Shown here: in pieces, positions 24,908 through 32,728 of the stretch | Position numbering within the stretch: position 1 is the stretch's first letter | Layout of the letters: the number at the start of each line of letters is the position of its first letter | Assembly: GCA_022511205.1 (NCBI GenBank) | Contig: JAFLRY010000010.1 | Location: 19,361-55,475, forward strand | DNA: 36,115 bases | Source of the DNA: Eubacterium sp. | GTDB taxonomy: Bacteria; Bacillota; Clostridia; Oscillospirales; Acutalibacteraceae | Direction: 5' to 3' | Translations under genes and position numbers: made by a program | Notes under the pieces: model-generated | What the model was told of the DNA's origin: nothing | Databases searched by the model: none | The model's input: only the letters and a program-made list of their open reading frames with translations

Positions 24908-25951
24908 TCATTTAAACAGCTTCGTTATATCCGAAAACGTTACAACGAACATAAGGCCAAGCAAAAGCACAAGACCAACGGCGTTTATAACGTATTCCCA
25001 TTTGGCCGGCAGCTTCTTTTTCGTGATCCCCTCTGCCATCAGCAGGAAGAAACGCCAGCCATCCAGCGCAGGGATCGGGAAAAGATTGAAAAGTCCCACG
25101 TTGATCGTTAGAAGCGCCATGATGCGAAGCATAGAGGGTATGCTTGTTTTAACAGCGTCGGAAACTACCGTGACCGCGCCTACAGGACCGCTGAGATCCG
25201 AAAGCCCGTATCTGCCGATCAGTATATCGTGAACGGAAAGGAACACCATTCTGGCATAGGAAATGAAATTGTTGAAGGTTCCGGCGATAACGCTGCCAAC
25301 GGTCTTTTCCTTGCCGTATAGCCAGAAATCCATATTGATAAACTGATGCCCCTCGTAATCCTCCATATCAAACTGAATGTTGAGGGTAAGCGTTTCGCCG
25401 TCTCTGTTCACGATCATTTCAACGTTTCCGTCCGCGGAGCGGGAAAGCCCTGTCTGCACGTCAGTTGAGGTGAATATCCTCATACCGTCAATGCTTTTGA
25501 TCTCGTCTCCCTCCTGAAGCCCGTAAGCGGGGCTGACGGCGTTATCGTCAAACCTTGCAACAGTGGTGGTGCCAACGAGGTTCTGTGAGCATATTATGCA
25601 AAACATAATAACAAGACCTAAAATCAAATTCATGATCGCGCCGGCTACAACAACGAATATTCTCGCGCCAACCTTTTTAGAGGAAAAAGAGCCCTCGCTA
25701 TCCGACTCCTCGTCCTCGCCCTCCATGGCGCAGTAGCCGCCGATGGGAATCCACCTAAGTGAATAGGTGGTGTCTCCCTTTTTAAAGGAGAATATCTTTG
25801 GCCCCATTCCTATCGCAAATTCGTTTACTTTTATTTTCATCAGTCTGGCGGCAATGAAATGTCCGCCCTCGTGAAGAACTATGATAAGCTCAAAAAAAAG
25901 TATTGCGATTAATATGGGATATACGCTGTTCCATATCGTTGATATGCTCAC
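24908..25951 (-). CDS. rseP: RIP site-2 metalloprotease, M50 family (RseP/RasP)
   Basis: Intramembrane zinc protease of 347 aa that cuts anti-sigma factors and other membrane substrates. The first membrane segment carries the zinc motif VLHEGGH (H27, E28, H31). There follow membrane segments around residues 95-120, a single PDZ domain (about 135-195, YGLQEGDEIKSIDG), and the C-terminal third zinc-ligand motif FNLFPIPALDGWRFF, then two more membrane segments. The start is GTG, 8 nt after GGAGG. It is in its usual dxr-rseP position. Confidence 0.95.
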   Translation of the reverse strand: MSISTIWNSVYPILIAILFFELIIVLHEGGHFIAARLMKIKVNEFAIGMGPKIFSFKKGDTTYSLRWIPIGGYCAMEGEDEESDSEGSFSSKKVGARIFVVVAGAIMNLILGLVIMFCIICSQNLVGTTTVARFDDNAVSPAYGLQEGDEIKSIDGMRIFTSTDVQTGLSRSADGNVEMIVNRDGETLTLNIQFDMEDYEGHQFINMDFWLYGKEKTVGSVIAGTFNNFISYARMVFLSVHDILIGRYGLSDLSGPVGAVTVVSDAVKTSIPSMLRIMALLTINVGLFNLFPIPALDGWRFFLLMAEGITKKKLPAKWEYVINAVGLVLLLGLMFVVTFSDITKLFK

Positions 25952-25972
25952 TTGACCGCCTCCAAGGCATTT

Positions 25973-27124
25973 CTAATTTAAATTGCTTTGTCTAACGTAT
26001 TCTCTTGCGGCTTTGTCTGTTTCAAGCACGTCCGCAAGGGTAAAATCTTTCTTTTCGGGGGCTTTTAACATAGCCTCCTCATTAAGATATGCAATATCTG
26101 TGAATTTAATTTTTCCGTTTAGGAAAAGTTTTACACTTTCTTCGTTCGCGCCGTTTGCCGCCGCGGGGTGAAGCCCGCCCATTTCTATGGCTTTTTTGCA
26201 AACGTTTATACATTTAAAGGTTTCATAATCAGGCTCAAAGAAAGTGAGCTTTCCGTAATCCGCAAGGGATAGCGGAGCAACGGGGCTCGGCTCACGATCG
26301 GGATAGGTCAGCGCGTACTGAATTGGTATCCTCATATCGGGAACGCCAAGCTGAGCGATCATTGAATTATCCTGATAAACGATCGCCGAATGAACGATAG
26401 ATTCACGGTGAACGACAATTTCTATATCCTCATTCGCCATATCAAAAAGCCATTTGGCCTCTATAAATTCAAGGCCCTTATTCATCATCGTAGCGGAATC
26501 GATGGTTATTTTTGCGCCCATATCCCAGTTGGGGTGCTTCAGCGCGTCCGCCGCGGTAACGTTTTCAAGTTCATCAAGCGTTTTCCCGAAAAACGGCCCG
26601 CCCGATGCGGTGAGGATAATTTTCTTTATTGCCGATTTTGAGGGACTTCCCTGCATTGCCTGAAAAATAGCGGAATGCTCGCTGTCCACAGGCAGGATAG
26701 ATACGCCGTATTCCTTGGCAAGATTCGTAACGAGATGACCGCCCGCAACAAGCGTTTCCTTGTTGGCAAGGGCGATCGTTTTGCGCGCTTTGATAGCCTC
26801 CAGCGTTGGCTGAAGCCCTATCATTCCAACAACGGAATTCAGCACCGTGTCTGCCCTGTCGTAAACGGCGCACTCGATAAGCCCGTCCATTCCAAAAACT
26901 ACTTTTGTACCCGTATCGGCAATTTTCGTTTTCAGGGCTTTGGCGCTGTCCTCATTCATCATACAGACGATATCGGGCTTGAATTCCCTAACCTGCGCTT
27001 CCATTAAATCAACGTTGGAATTGGCGGTGAGGCATTTCACGTTGTAGCCGTGCATACGGCAAACGTCCAGCGACTGAGTGCCTATAGAACCCGTAGAGCC
27101 CAAAATTGAAATATTTTTTTCCAT
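25973..27124 (-). CDS. dxr: 1-deoxy-D-xylulose 5-phosphate reductoisomerase
   Basis: NADPH-dependent second step of the MEP pathway, 383 aa. The Rossmann motif LGSTGSIGTQSL is at 8-19, NKETLV at 121-126 and the metal/substrate motif VDSEHSAIFQ at 146-155 (D147, E149). Further on are the flexible loop and second ligand region ASGGPFF, HPNWDMGAKITIDSATMMNKGLE-type stretch, and LHPAAANGANEESV. Length and motifs are normal, so it should be active. Start has GAGGT upstream. Confidence 0.97.
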   Translation of the reverse strand: MEKNISILGSTGSIGTQSLDVCRMHGYNVKCLTANSNVDLMEAQVREFKPDIVCMMNEDSAKALKTKIADTGTKVVFGMDGLIECAVYDRADTVLNSVVGMIGLQPTLEAIKARKTIALANKETLVAGGHLVTNLAKEYGVSILPVDSEHSAIFQAMQGSPSKSAIKKIILTASGGPFFGKTLDELENVTAADALKHPNWDMGAKITIDSATMMNKGLEFIEAKWLFDMANEDIEIVVHRESIVHSAIVYQDNSMIAQLGVPDMRIPIQYALTYPDREPSPVAPLSLADYGKLTFFEPDYETFKCINVCKKAIEMGGLHPAAANGANEESVKLFLNGKIKFTDIAYLNEEAMLKAPEKKDFTLADVLETDKAAREYVRQSNLN

Positions 27125-27139
27125 TAAGCCGTTACCTCA

Positions 27140-28003
27140 TTAAAACGCGATGAGCGCTAATACATAAACAAGCGGAAGCGTGAAAAGTGATGAATCAAAT
27201 CTGTCCATAACTCCGCCGTGACCGGGGAAGATCTTGCCGAAATCCTTGATTCCAAAATTTCTCTTTAATACGGAAGCGCTGAGGTCGCCCATCATACCCA
27301 TAACAGAAATGGGAACCGCGCAAACGAGAAGAATGATTATTTTCGCCGTTTCAAGCTTAACGTCCGCAAAGCAGTTGTAAAGCACTATGGCGATGGCATT
27401 CAGCGCCACTGAGAATATAACTCCGCAGATAGAACCCTCAACAGTCTTTTTCGGGCTGATATTGGGGCTCATCTTATGCTTTCCGAAGGCGATCCCGCCA
27501 AGCTGAGCGCCCGAATCCGTTCCAAGGGCGCAGATAAGCGCAAAGAAAATAAGGTAGATTCCGAGCTGTTCGTTATCAAACATATCGCGAAGCCTTACGA
27601 AAATCGAAAAGCCGTAGGGTACGATAACACTTGCGAAAACTGAGATAGCAACGTCCTCAAACTTCGTATGGGAATAGCCCTTGAGCATCGCCAGAAGCAT
27701 AACAAGCACCAGCGCGATAACGTACGCTATATTCGGAACTGCATTTATAACGGCGCCCCAATAGGGTGTGTCAATAACAGGCAGAAGCACCTTTTCGCTT
27801 GCGAAGAAAGGAACGCAAGCTGAAAACGCCGTGCCTACGATCAGTATAAATTTATTGCTGACCTTTGCGCATTTCATTATTTCATTTGAAGCGACTGCCG
27901 ATAAAAACGCGATCACCGCCACAAATATGGGCGTGTTGATCTGCCACACGACAATTGCCAGCACGCAAAGCAAAATCATTGCAGTAATAACTCTTTGTTT
28001 CAT
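27140..28003 (-). CDS. cdsA: Phosphatidate cytidylyltransferase CdsA
   Basis: Integral membrane enzyme of 287 aa making CDP-diacylglycerol for phospholipid synthesis. It has about eight hydrophobic segments and the family signature near the C-terminus, GDLSASVLKRNFGIKD followed by IFPGHGGVMDRFDS, containing the conserved metal-binding aspartates. The middle contains GTDSGAQLGGIAFGKHKM and the PKKTVEGS motif. A strong AGGAGG ribosome binding site precedes the ATG. Order uppS-cdsA-dxr is canonical. Confidence 0.95.
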   Translation of the reverse strand: MKQRVITAMILLCVLAIVVWQINTPIFVAVIAFLSAVASNEIMKCAKVSNKFILIVGTAFSACVPFFASEKVLLPVIDTPYWGAVINAVPNIAYVIALVLVMLLAMLKGYSHTKFEDVAISVFASVIVPYGFSIFVRLRDMFDNEQLGIYLIFFALICALGTDSGAQLGGIAFGKHKMSPNISPKKTVEGSICGVIFSVALNAIAIVLYNCFADVKLETAKIIILLVCAVPISVMGMMGDLSASVLKRNFGIKDFGKIFPGHGGVMDRFDSSLFTLPLVYVLALIAF

Positions 28004-28049
28004 AAATATATCCTCCTGTTTATCTTATCCGTTTAACAAAAGCAAACGG

Positions 28050-28769
28050 CTATCCGCCGAAGCGGCGGTTTCTGTTTTCAAAATCACGAAGCGCCTTGTG
28101 CAGATCACGCACCTTAAAGCTTGGCCATAAAACATCGCTATACCAAAACTCGCCGTACGCCGCCTGCCATAAAAGGAAATTTGAAAGTCTCTGTTCTCCG
28201 CTTGGTCTGATGATCAAATCGCAATCGGGAAGCGTGTAGACCTTATCAGAGATATCCTGCTCCGTTATCTGCGTTTTGCCCTCTGCTATAAGGCGGTTGA
28301 CGGCGGATACGATCTCCTGCCTGCCGCCGTAGTTAATGGCAAGATTTATCACTGTACCGGGCTTATCGGCGGTTTCTATCTCAGCCTCATCCATCAGCCT
28401 GAGAAGCTCCGGATCAAGCCCCTCTCTTTCGCCGATGAAGCGAATTCGCATATCGTCGCTTTCCTCTATGTTCTTTTTGGCGGTCAAAAGGAAATCGTGG
28501 AACAGCTTCATCAGCGTATCCACTTCCTCCTTGGGACGCTTCCAGTTTTCAGTTGAAAAAGCGTAAAACGTGACCTGCTCGATCCCGAGCCTGCCGCATT
28601 CCTTTGAGATCGCCTTGAAAACGTCCGCACCGGCTCTGTGACCTGCCGTGCGGGGAAGTCCGCGCCGTTTTGCCCATCTGCCGTTGCCGTCCATTATAAT
28701 GCCGAGATGCCTGGGCAAAACCGAAAAGGTCTTATTGCTGCGGCGATTTTCTGTTTTGAATAAAGCCAT
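28050..28769 (-). CDS. uppS: Undecaprenyl diphosphate synthase (cis-prenyltransferase)
   Basis: Cis-prenyltransferase of 239 aa that builds undecaprenyl diphosphate, the carrier for cell-wall precursors. It has the catalytic HLGIIMDGNGRWAKRRGLPR (21-40, Asp27), FYAFSTENWKRP, and the C-terminal IPP site LIIRPSGEQRLSNFLLWQ with WP near the end. The visible residues are all the expected ones. Its product feeds the SpoVB-like flippase class encoded elsewhere in the window. Confidence 0.96.
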   Translation of the reverse strand: MALFKTENRRSNKTFSVLPRHLGIIMDGNGRWAKRRGLPRTAGHRAGADVFKAISKECGRLGIEQVTFYAFSTENWKRPKEEVDTLMKLFHDFLLTAKKNIEESDDMRIRFIGEREGLDPELLRLMDEAEIETADKPGTVINLAINYGGRQEIVSAVNRLIAEGKTQITEQDISDKVYTLPDCDLIIRPSGEQRLSNFLLWQAAYGEFWYSDVLWPSFKVRDLHKALRDFENRNRRFGG

Positions 28770-28796
28770 ATTTCTGCTCCCTTAGTTAAAGCGAAC

Positions 28797-28829
28797 GGCG
28801 GAGGTTCGAATCGTGCCAAACCATCCGCC
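28797..28829. repeat. Hairpin between frr and uppS
   Basis: Arms GGCGGA-GGTT (28797-28806) and AACC-a-TCCGCC (28819-28829) give a ten-pair stem with one bulge. No T tract follows on the minus strand, so it is not a standard terminator; it may be an mRNA processing or stability element. The sequence GGTTCGAATC in one arm looks like a tRNA T-loop, but no tRNA surrounds it. Confidence 0.5.
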
Positions 28830-28844
28830 TTTAGTAGTTATTCT

Positions 28845-29399
28845 TTAGATGGAGAGAATTTCCTGCTCCTTTTTCTTTTCCATCTCATCAGTCTGCTTAA
28901 CGTAGCTGTCGGTAATATCCTGAAGCTTCTTTTCGCCCGTTTTCTGATCGTCCTCAGTGATCTCATTGTCCTTCTTAAGCTTCTTAAGATCGTCCATCGA
29001 ATCACGGCGAACGTTTCTGATGGCAACCTTCGCGTCCTCAGCGCGCTTTGAAACTTCCTTAACAAGCTCTTTACGGCGCTCTTCTGTAAGCGGAGGGAAT
29101 ATAAGGCGGATAACCTTGCCGTCATTGCTGGGGTTGATTCCGATATCGGAAGCGTTTATCGCCTTTTCAATGCTTCTTAAAGTGCTTGCGTCCCAAGGCT
29201 GGATCATGATCATCTTCGGCTCGGGAACGCTGATAGCCGCCATTTGGTTCAGCGGAGTGGGGCATCCGTAGTAATCAACGGTGATCCTATCAAGCACTGA
29301 GGGATTGGCTCGGCCCGCGCGGATCGTTTTGTAATCTCTCTCAAGAGAGTCAAGGCATTTTTCCATTCTCTCTTTTGTTGCTGCTAATACTTTTTCCAT
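28845..29399 (-). CDS. frr: Ribosome recycling factor
   Basis: RRF of 184 aa, which with EF-G splits post-termination ribosomes. Visible are the three-helix-bundle start (KERMEKCLDSLERDYKTIRAGRANPSVLDRI-type, with RAGRANPSVL), domain II YYGCPTPLNQMA and DASTLRSIEKAI, and RLIFPPLTEERRKELVK. Length is standard. It lies 23 nt downstream of pyrH, the usual order. Confidence 0.97.
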   Translation of the reverse strand: MEKVLAATKERMEKCLDSLERDYKTIRAGRANPSVLDRITVDYYGCPTPLNQMAAISVPEPKMIMIQPWDASTLRSIEKAINASDIGINPSNDGKVIRLIFPPLTEERRKELVKEVSKRAEDAKVAIRNVRRDSMDDLKKLKKDNEITEDDQKTGEKKLQDITDSYVKQTDEMEKKKEQEILSI

Positions 29400-29421
29400 A
29401 AATATTTACCTCTCTAAATAA

Positions 29422-30129
29422 TTAATTCTTTACTAAAGTGCCTATTGCTTCCCCGCTTACCGCTCTGCAAATATTCTCGGGATCGGAAAGATTGAATACG
29501 AGAATAGACATATCATTGTCTTTGCAAAGCGAAAACGCGGTTGAATCCATAACCTTTAAATCGCGGTTGATAACTTCTTTAAACGTGACCGTATCGTACT
29601 TAACGGCATCGTCAAACTTATTCGGGTCTTTATCGTAAACGCCCTCAACGTTGGTTGCCTTAAACAGAACGTCCGCGTTTATCTCAACGCTTCTGAGCGC
29701 CGCGGCAGTATCCGTTGAGAAGAAGGGCGAGCCCGTTCCGCAGCCGAAGATAACGATTCTGCCCTTTTCGAAATGGCGGATGGCCTTGTTTCTGATGTAC
29801 GGCTCGGCGATCTGGCGCATTTCGATGGCCGTCTGCACTCTTACGTCAGCGCCAAGTTGCTCAAGAGCGTCGCAAAGCGCAAGGGAGTTCATAGCCGTAG
29901 CCAGCATTCCGATATGGTCGGCTCTCGTCCTATCCATACCCTCGCTGGTTCTGCCTCTCCAGAAGTTTCCGCCGCCTACTACGATGCCGACCTCAACGCC
30001 CATATCGGCAATCTTTTTAACTGATTTGCAAATTGTAATAACGGTATCGTTGTCAATTCCCGTTGTTTTTGGCCCCGCAAGCACCTCGCCGGAGAGCTTG
30101 AGGAGAATTCTTTTATATGCTATTCCCAT
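29422..30129 (-). CDS. pyrH: UMP kinase PyrH
   Basis: Bacterial amino-acid-kinase-fold UMP kinase of 235 aa (UMP to UDP). Motifs: [14 protein letters not shown] (N-terminal ATP/phosphate loop), [27 protein letters not shown], and the ATP site [16 protein letters not shown] with [13 protein letters not shown]. It has its own extended -10 promoter and a leader with a hairpin, separated from rpsB-tsf by about 3.8 kb of accessory genes. It begins the pyrH-frr-uppS-cdsA-dxr-rseP-ispG-polC run. Confidence 0.97.
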   Translation of the reverse strand: MGIAYKRILLKLSGEVLAGPKTTGIDNDTVITICKSVKKIADMGVEVGIVVGGGNFWRGRTSEGMDRTRADHIGMLATAMNSLALCDALEQLGADVRVQTAIEMRQIAEPYIRNKAIRHFEKGRIVIFGCGTGSPFFSTDTAAALRSVEINADVLFKATNVEGVYDKDPNKFDDAVKYDTVTFKEVINRDLKVMDSTAFSLCKDNDMSILVFNLSDPENICRAVSGEAIGTLVKN

Positions 30130-30144
30130 TTTAAACCTCCGCGG

Positions 30145-30172
30145 AAAATCGGAATTGTTCCAAACCGATTTT
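30145..30172 (-). promoter_or_regulatory. Hairpin in the pyrH 5' leader
   Basis: Inverted repeat AAAATCGG/CCGATTTT (30145-30152 with 30165-30172) in the ~50-nt leader, ending just before the CGGAGG ribosome binding site. On the minus strand the 3' arm itself ends in four T residues, so a weak attenuator is possible; otherwise a translation or stability element. Confidence 0.4.
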
Positions 30173-30183
30173 TTCCAGAAAAT

Positions 30184-30192
30184 ATTATATCA
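30184..30192 (-). promoter_or_regulatory. Extended -10 promoter for pyrH
   Basis: Minus-strand TGA-TATAAT (30192-30184), a consensus -10 with the TGn extension, preceded by very AT-rich sequence and no clear -35. It lies between the terminator of the small-protein gene and pyrH. Confidence 0.6.
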
Positions 30193-30237
30193 TTCATATA
30201 TTAATATATTTTAAAATTAAAGTAAATAGTTATAAAG

Positions 30238-30264
30238 AAAAAAGGCGGAAAATTCCCGCCTTTT
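30238..30264 (-). terminator. Rho-independent terminator after the XRE-small protein operon
   Basis: Stem AAAAGGCGG/CCGCCTTTT (30240-30248 with 30256-30264), 7-nt loop, followed on the minus strand by a T-rich run. It ends the accessory block before pyrH. Confidence 0.85.
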
Positions 30265-30298
30265 AATAATTATTTTACATTTCATTCAAATTAAGCAC

Positions 30299-30541
30299 TC
30301 AGAGCTTTACGCGCATACGAAATCCCGAAACAGTATCGATTTCCAAAAGCGTCAGCTTTTTATAACTTTTCAGTCCTTTTTTGAAAGCTTTAATAAAAGC
30401 GTAAATGCTTTTCGTGCGAATTGATACTCCTTTTTGCTCTAAAACAGCAGATATGATGAGTGCGGCAAATCGGTTAAGAAGCAGGCAGTACGGAAGCCAA
30501 AGAAAAAATCTGTGCCTGCCTATCGAAAAGCGAACCTTCAT
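30299..30541 (-). CDS. Small basic protein coupled to the XRE regulator
   Basis: An 80-residue very basic protein of no named family that I can assign. It has a strand-like start MKVRFSIGRHRFFLWLP, a hydrophobic helix (about 18-34, YCLLLNRFAALIISAVL), a basic helix (about 45-60) and a closing strand pair LLEIDT..GFRMRVKL. The order KVR - LP - LL helix - second helix - (L/V)xxxDxxxGxxxxV resembles the C-terminal half of the upstream XRE protein, suggesting a related fold. The ATG overlaps the XRE gene stop as ATGA, so translation is coupled and the two products may act together. A terminator follows 35 nt later. No signal sequence; the hydrophobic helix is too short and polar-flanked to call membrane with confidence. 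Confidence 0.7.
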   Translation of the reverse strand: MKVRFSIGRHRFFLWLPYCLLLNRFAALIISAVLEQKGVSIRTKSIYAFIKAFKKGLKSYKKLTLLEIDTVSGFRMRVKL

Positions 30542-31071
30542 ATGCTATCCCGCTCAACACAGACCTTTACGATATCGCCGTTTTGGGAGGTAACGTCTAC
30601 GATATCTCCGATCACTCCGCGTTCAACAAGCGCGAAAATTTCATCAAGATCTATTGAGCTCAAGTCGATACCGCCTGTTAAAGAGGCATTGAGCATAGCG
30701 CTTCCGAGGATGCCCTTAAGGGATTTCAGCAGAGAAACGGGAAGCTTCACATTTACTTTGTCCCCCTGCTGAGATAAAACCCTGACCTTTAAAAACAGGT
30801 CTCCTTTATCATCGGCTTTTTTCTCCGTCTCTTTTTCCGCAACAAGAGGTTCTATTCTTTCTTCCGCTTCAAAGCTATCGGAATTCAAAAGCTCGTCAAC
30901 GGTAATACCGTAAAGCTTCGCAATTTCGGGCAGAAGCATTATATCGGGGCAGGAGAGATCGTTCTCCCATTTAGATACAGCCTGGGGTGAAATGCCGAGG
31001 TGCTGCGCCACGTCCTCCTGCGTTAGCCCCGCGTTTTTTCTTAAGTAATTCAGTTTTTGTCCAAAGGTCAT
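30538..31071 (-). CDS. XRE-family transcriptional regulator with SHOCT-like C-terminal domain
   Basis: A 177-residue regulator. Residues 1-62 are a Cro/C1-type helix-turn-helix: FGQKLNYLRKNAGLTQEDVA, recognition region ISPQAVSKWENDLSCPD (28-44) and LLPEIAKLYGITVDELL. A charged linker (68-92) follows. The C-terminal 93-175 is a strand-helix-strand module, LKVRVLSQQGDKVNVKLP, helix, GGIDLSSIDLDEIFALV, VDVTSQNGDIVKVCVE, like the SHOCT-like/YvlB-associated domains of Firmicutes; that name is from memory. The upstream gap contains several inverted repeats that could be its operators. The stop overlaps the small downstream gene. Confidence 0.85.
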   Translation of the reverse strand: MTFGQKLNYLRKNAGLTQEDVAQHLGISPQAVSKWENDLSCPDIMLLPEIAKLYGITVDELLNSDSFEAEERIEPLVAEKETEKKADDKGDLFLKVRVLSQQGDKVNVKLPVSLLKSLKGILGSAMLNASLTGGIDLSSIDLDEIFALVERGVIGDIVDVTSQNGDIVKVCVERDSI

Positions 31072-31090
31072 AATTCATTTTCCTTTCATC

Positions 31091-31211
31091 GATAGATTGA
31101 GATAATCAAGCGCCGATTTCAACTTCAATCTATCACACAAAACCGGTTGAGAAAAGCAACTTACGGTTGAATTTTCAGCTCGCAACCATTGGTTGTTTTC
31201 AACTCAACCGT
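31091..31211. repeat. Inverted repeats upstream of the XRE gene
   Basis: Three nested or adjacent inverted repeats and one palindrome: GATAGATTGA/TCAATCTATC (31091-31100 with 31125-31134), AACCGGTT (31141-31148), and ACGGTTGA/TCAACCGT (31163-31170 with 31204-31211) enclosing CAACCATTGGTTG (31183-31195). The word CAACC or GGTTG recurs. They fill most of the gap 31072-31225 between the XRE gene and the M20 peptidase stop, so they are candidate operators or an M20 3' structure. No convincing -35/-10 pair was found. Confidence 0.6.
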
Positions 31212-31225
31212 TCGTTGGGATAAGC

Positions 31226-32665
31226 TCAATCAACGTTAAGATTTCTAAGGAAATATTTATAGAACGCAACGGCGTTGCCCACGGCTTTAAGGCTGATATT
31301 TTCGTTTGGACTGTGTACGGAAGCGTACTGCTGAGCATCGATTTCAATAGGCGCAAAGCGGACTACGCAACGGCAGATATCGCTGAAATGGCGCGCGTCC
31401 GTGCCGGCGGGCAAAATGAACGGCGCGGCTCCCACGTGGGGAAAAATCTCGCCGATACAGTTTTTGACGTAGGCAAACTGGGGAAGCCTGAAATCAGCGG
31501 GGCGGTGATATTCATTACCGCTCTCCGCCTCTTTAACGGTTACGCCGTATTTTTCGGCAACCTGCTTAAAGGCTTCCAGATCCTGCTTAAAATCATCATC
31601 GTTCACGCAACGAAGTGAAGCGGTGGCGGCGCATTTCTTAGACTGAGAACTGCCGTTGATCGCCGTGAATGAACACATCGTTCCGATCATTGAAGCCGCC
31701 TGCGCATTGATTTTTGGAATGAGAACTTTAAGAAGCGGCGCAAAGAACCAGAGATTTGCAAAAATCAGTCTCATTGGAAAAACGCTGTAAGGCGCAAGTC
31801 CCTCAAACATCGCTCTGACCTCAGGGTACATTCTTCTGATGAAACGGTTTTTGGAGTTGATATCCGTTATAAAGCGGGACATTCTGACAACAGGCGTTTC
31901 GGGATTGGCGGCAAGACCCTGATGGGCGTCGCCGTCGCTTGCCGTACATTCCACGGAAAAACGTCCCTTTTCGTGAATCGCCATCATCGCGCATTTGCAC
32001 GCTATGCCGCCCATGGGCGCGTCGATAACGGCGCCGCCCTCGTCAAGAATAAGCTCAAAGGTGATTCCGTTCTGCTCAAAATATTCAAGGGCTTTCGGCA
32101 CGCCGTCACCCGCGATCTCCTCGTTGTGAGATGAGCCTATCCAGAGATTGCAGGGCGGAACGTATCCCTCCACAAGAAGCTCCTCAAGGGCTGAAAACTC
32201 AGCAAACAGGGGCGTTTTCGTATCTACAGTTCCCCTGCCCCATATCTTGCCGTCAATGATCTCACCGCCGAATGGCTCATGCTCCCATTCGCCCGTTGCC
32301 GCAACAACATCGTGATGGGACATAACCATAATATTGCGCGTGGTATCCCTGCCTTCAAGGCGGTACATCCAGCAATCGTCGCCGAAGGTGAGCTTTTCAA
32401 GCCTTTCGTGAACAAGCGGGAAAAGCGTTTTCATCGTTTCTCTGAGTTTGGCGAACTCCGCATCATCGCGGGTTTCTCCGTCGGAAACCGTCTTGCAACG
32501 GATCATTTCCGCAAGGCGATTTGCGTATTCCTCGCACTTTTCGGGGCTTACGTTTTCCTTTTCGGGACGAAGCTGACGGGCATTTGCTTTACACAAAATT
32601 GCCCTTATAACGAGCACCGCAAGCAAAAGCGCGATAAGCGCTAAAACAATGTATAAAAAAATCAT
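31226..32665 (-). CDS. M20-family metallopeptidase, membrane-anchored
   Basis: M20 zinc peptidase of 479 aa, resembling the PM20D1/carboxypeptidase S group. An N-terminal membrane segment (about residues 3-24, FLYIVLALIALLLAVLVI) would anchor it, with the catalytic domain probably outside, though a signal-anchor orientation cannot be proved. Metal and catalytic motifs are intact: SHHDVV with H117 and D119, GRGTVDTK with D148, SHNEE with E182 and E183, and TDARHF near the C-terminus. Substrate is unknown. The start follows GGGAGA. A terminator of the upstream gene lies about 23 nt before the start, so it depends on read-through or an unseen promoter. Confidence 0.88.
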   Translation of the reverse strand: MIFLYIVLALIALLLAVLVIRAILCKANARQLRPEKENVSPEKCEEYANRLAEMIRCKTVSDGETRDDAEFAKLRETMKTLFPLVHERLEKLTFGDDCWMYRLEGRDTTRNIMVMSHHDVVAATGEWEHEPFGGEIIDGKIWGRGTVDTKTPLFAEFSALEELLVEGYVPPCNLWIGSSHNEEIAGDGVPKALEYFEQNGITFELILDEGGAVIDAPMGGIACKCAMMAIHEKGRFSVECTASDGDAHQGLAANPETPVVRMSRFITDINSKNRFIRRMYPEVRAMFEGLAPYSVFPMRLIFANLWFFAPLLKVLIPKINAQAASMIGTMCSFTAINGSSQSKKCAATASLRCVNDDDFKQDLEAFKQVAEKYGVTVKEAESGNEYHRPADFRLPQFAYVKNCIGEIFPHVGAAPFILPAGTDARHFSDICRCVVRFAPIEIDAQQYASVHSPNENISLKAVGNAVAFYKYFLRNLNVD

Positions 32666-32689
32666 AAATTTCTCCCTTTAAACAAGCGC

Positions 32690-32713
32690 AAAAAGCCCTT
32701 GGTAAGGGCTTTT
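32690..32713 (-). terminator. Rho-independent terminator after the ATC hydrolase-like gene
   Basis: Perfect 10-bp stem AAAAGCCCTT/AAGGGCTTTT (32691-32700 with 32704-32713), 3-nt loop, with a T run on the minus strand. It ends about 25 nt before the M20 peptidase start codon. Confidence 0.85.
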
Positions 32714-32728
32714 GCATTTAATTATGTA

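Noticed and set aside
28791-28830. tRNA gene suggested by a T-loop-like sequence
   Set aside because: No acceptor, D or anticodon arms can be built around it; it fits a simple hairpin.
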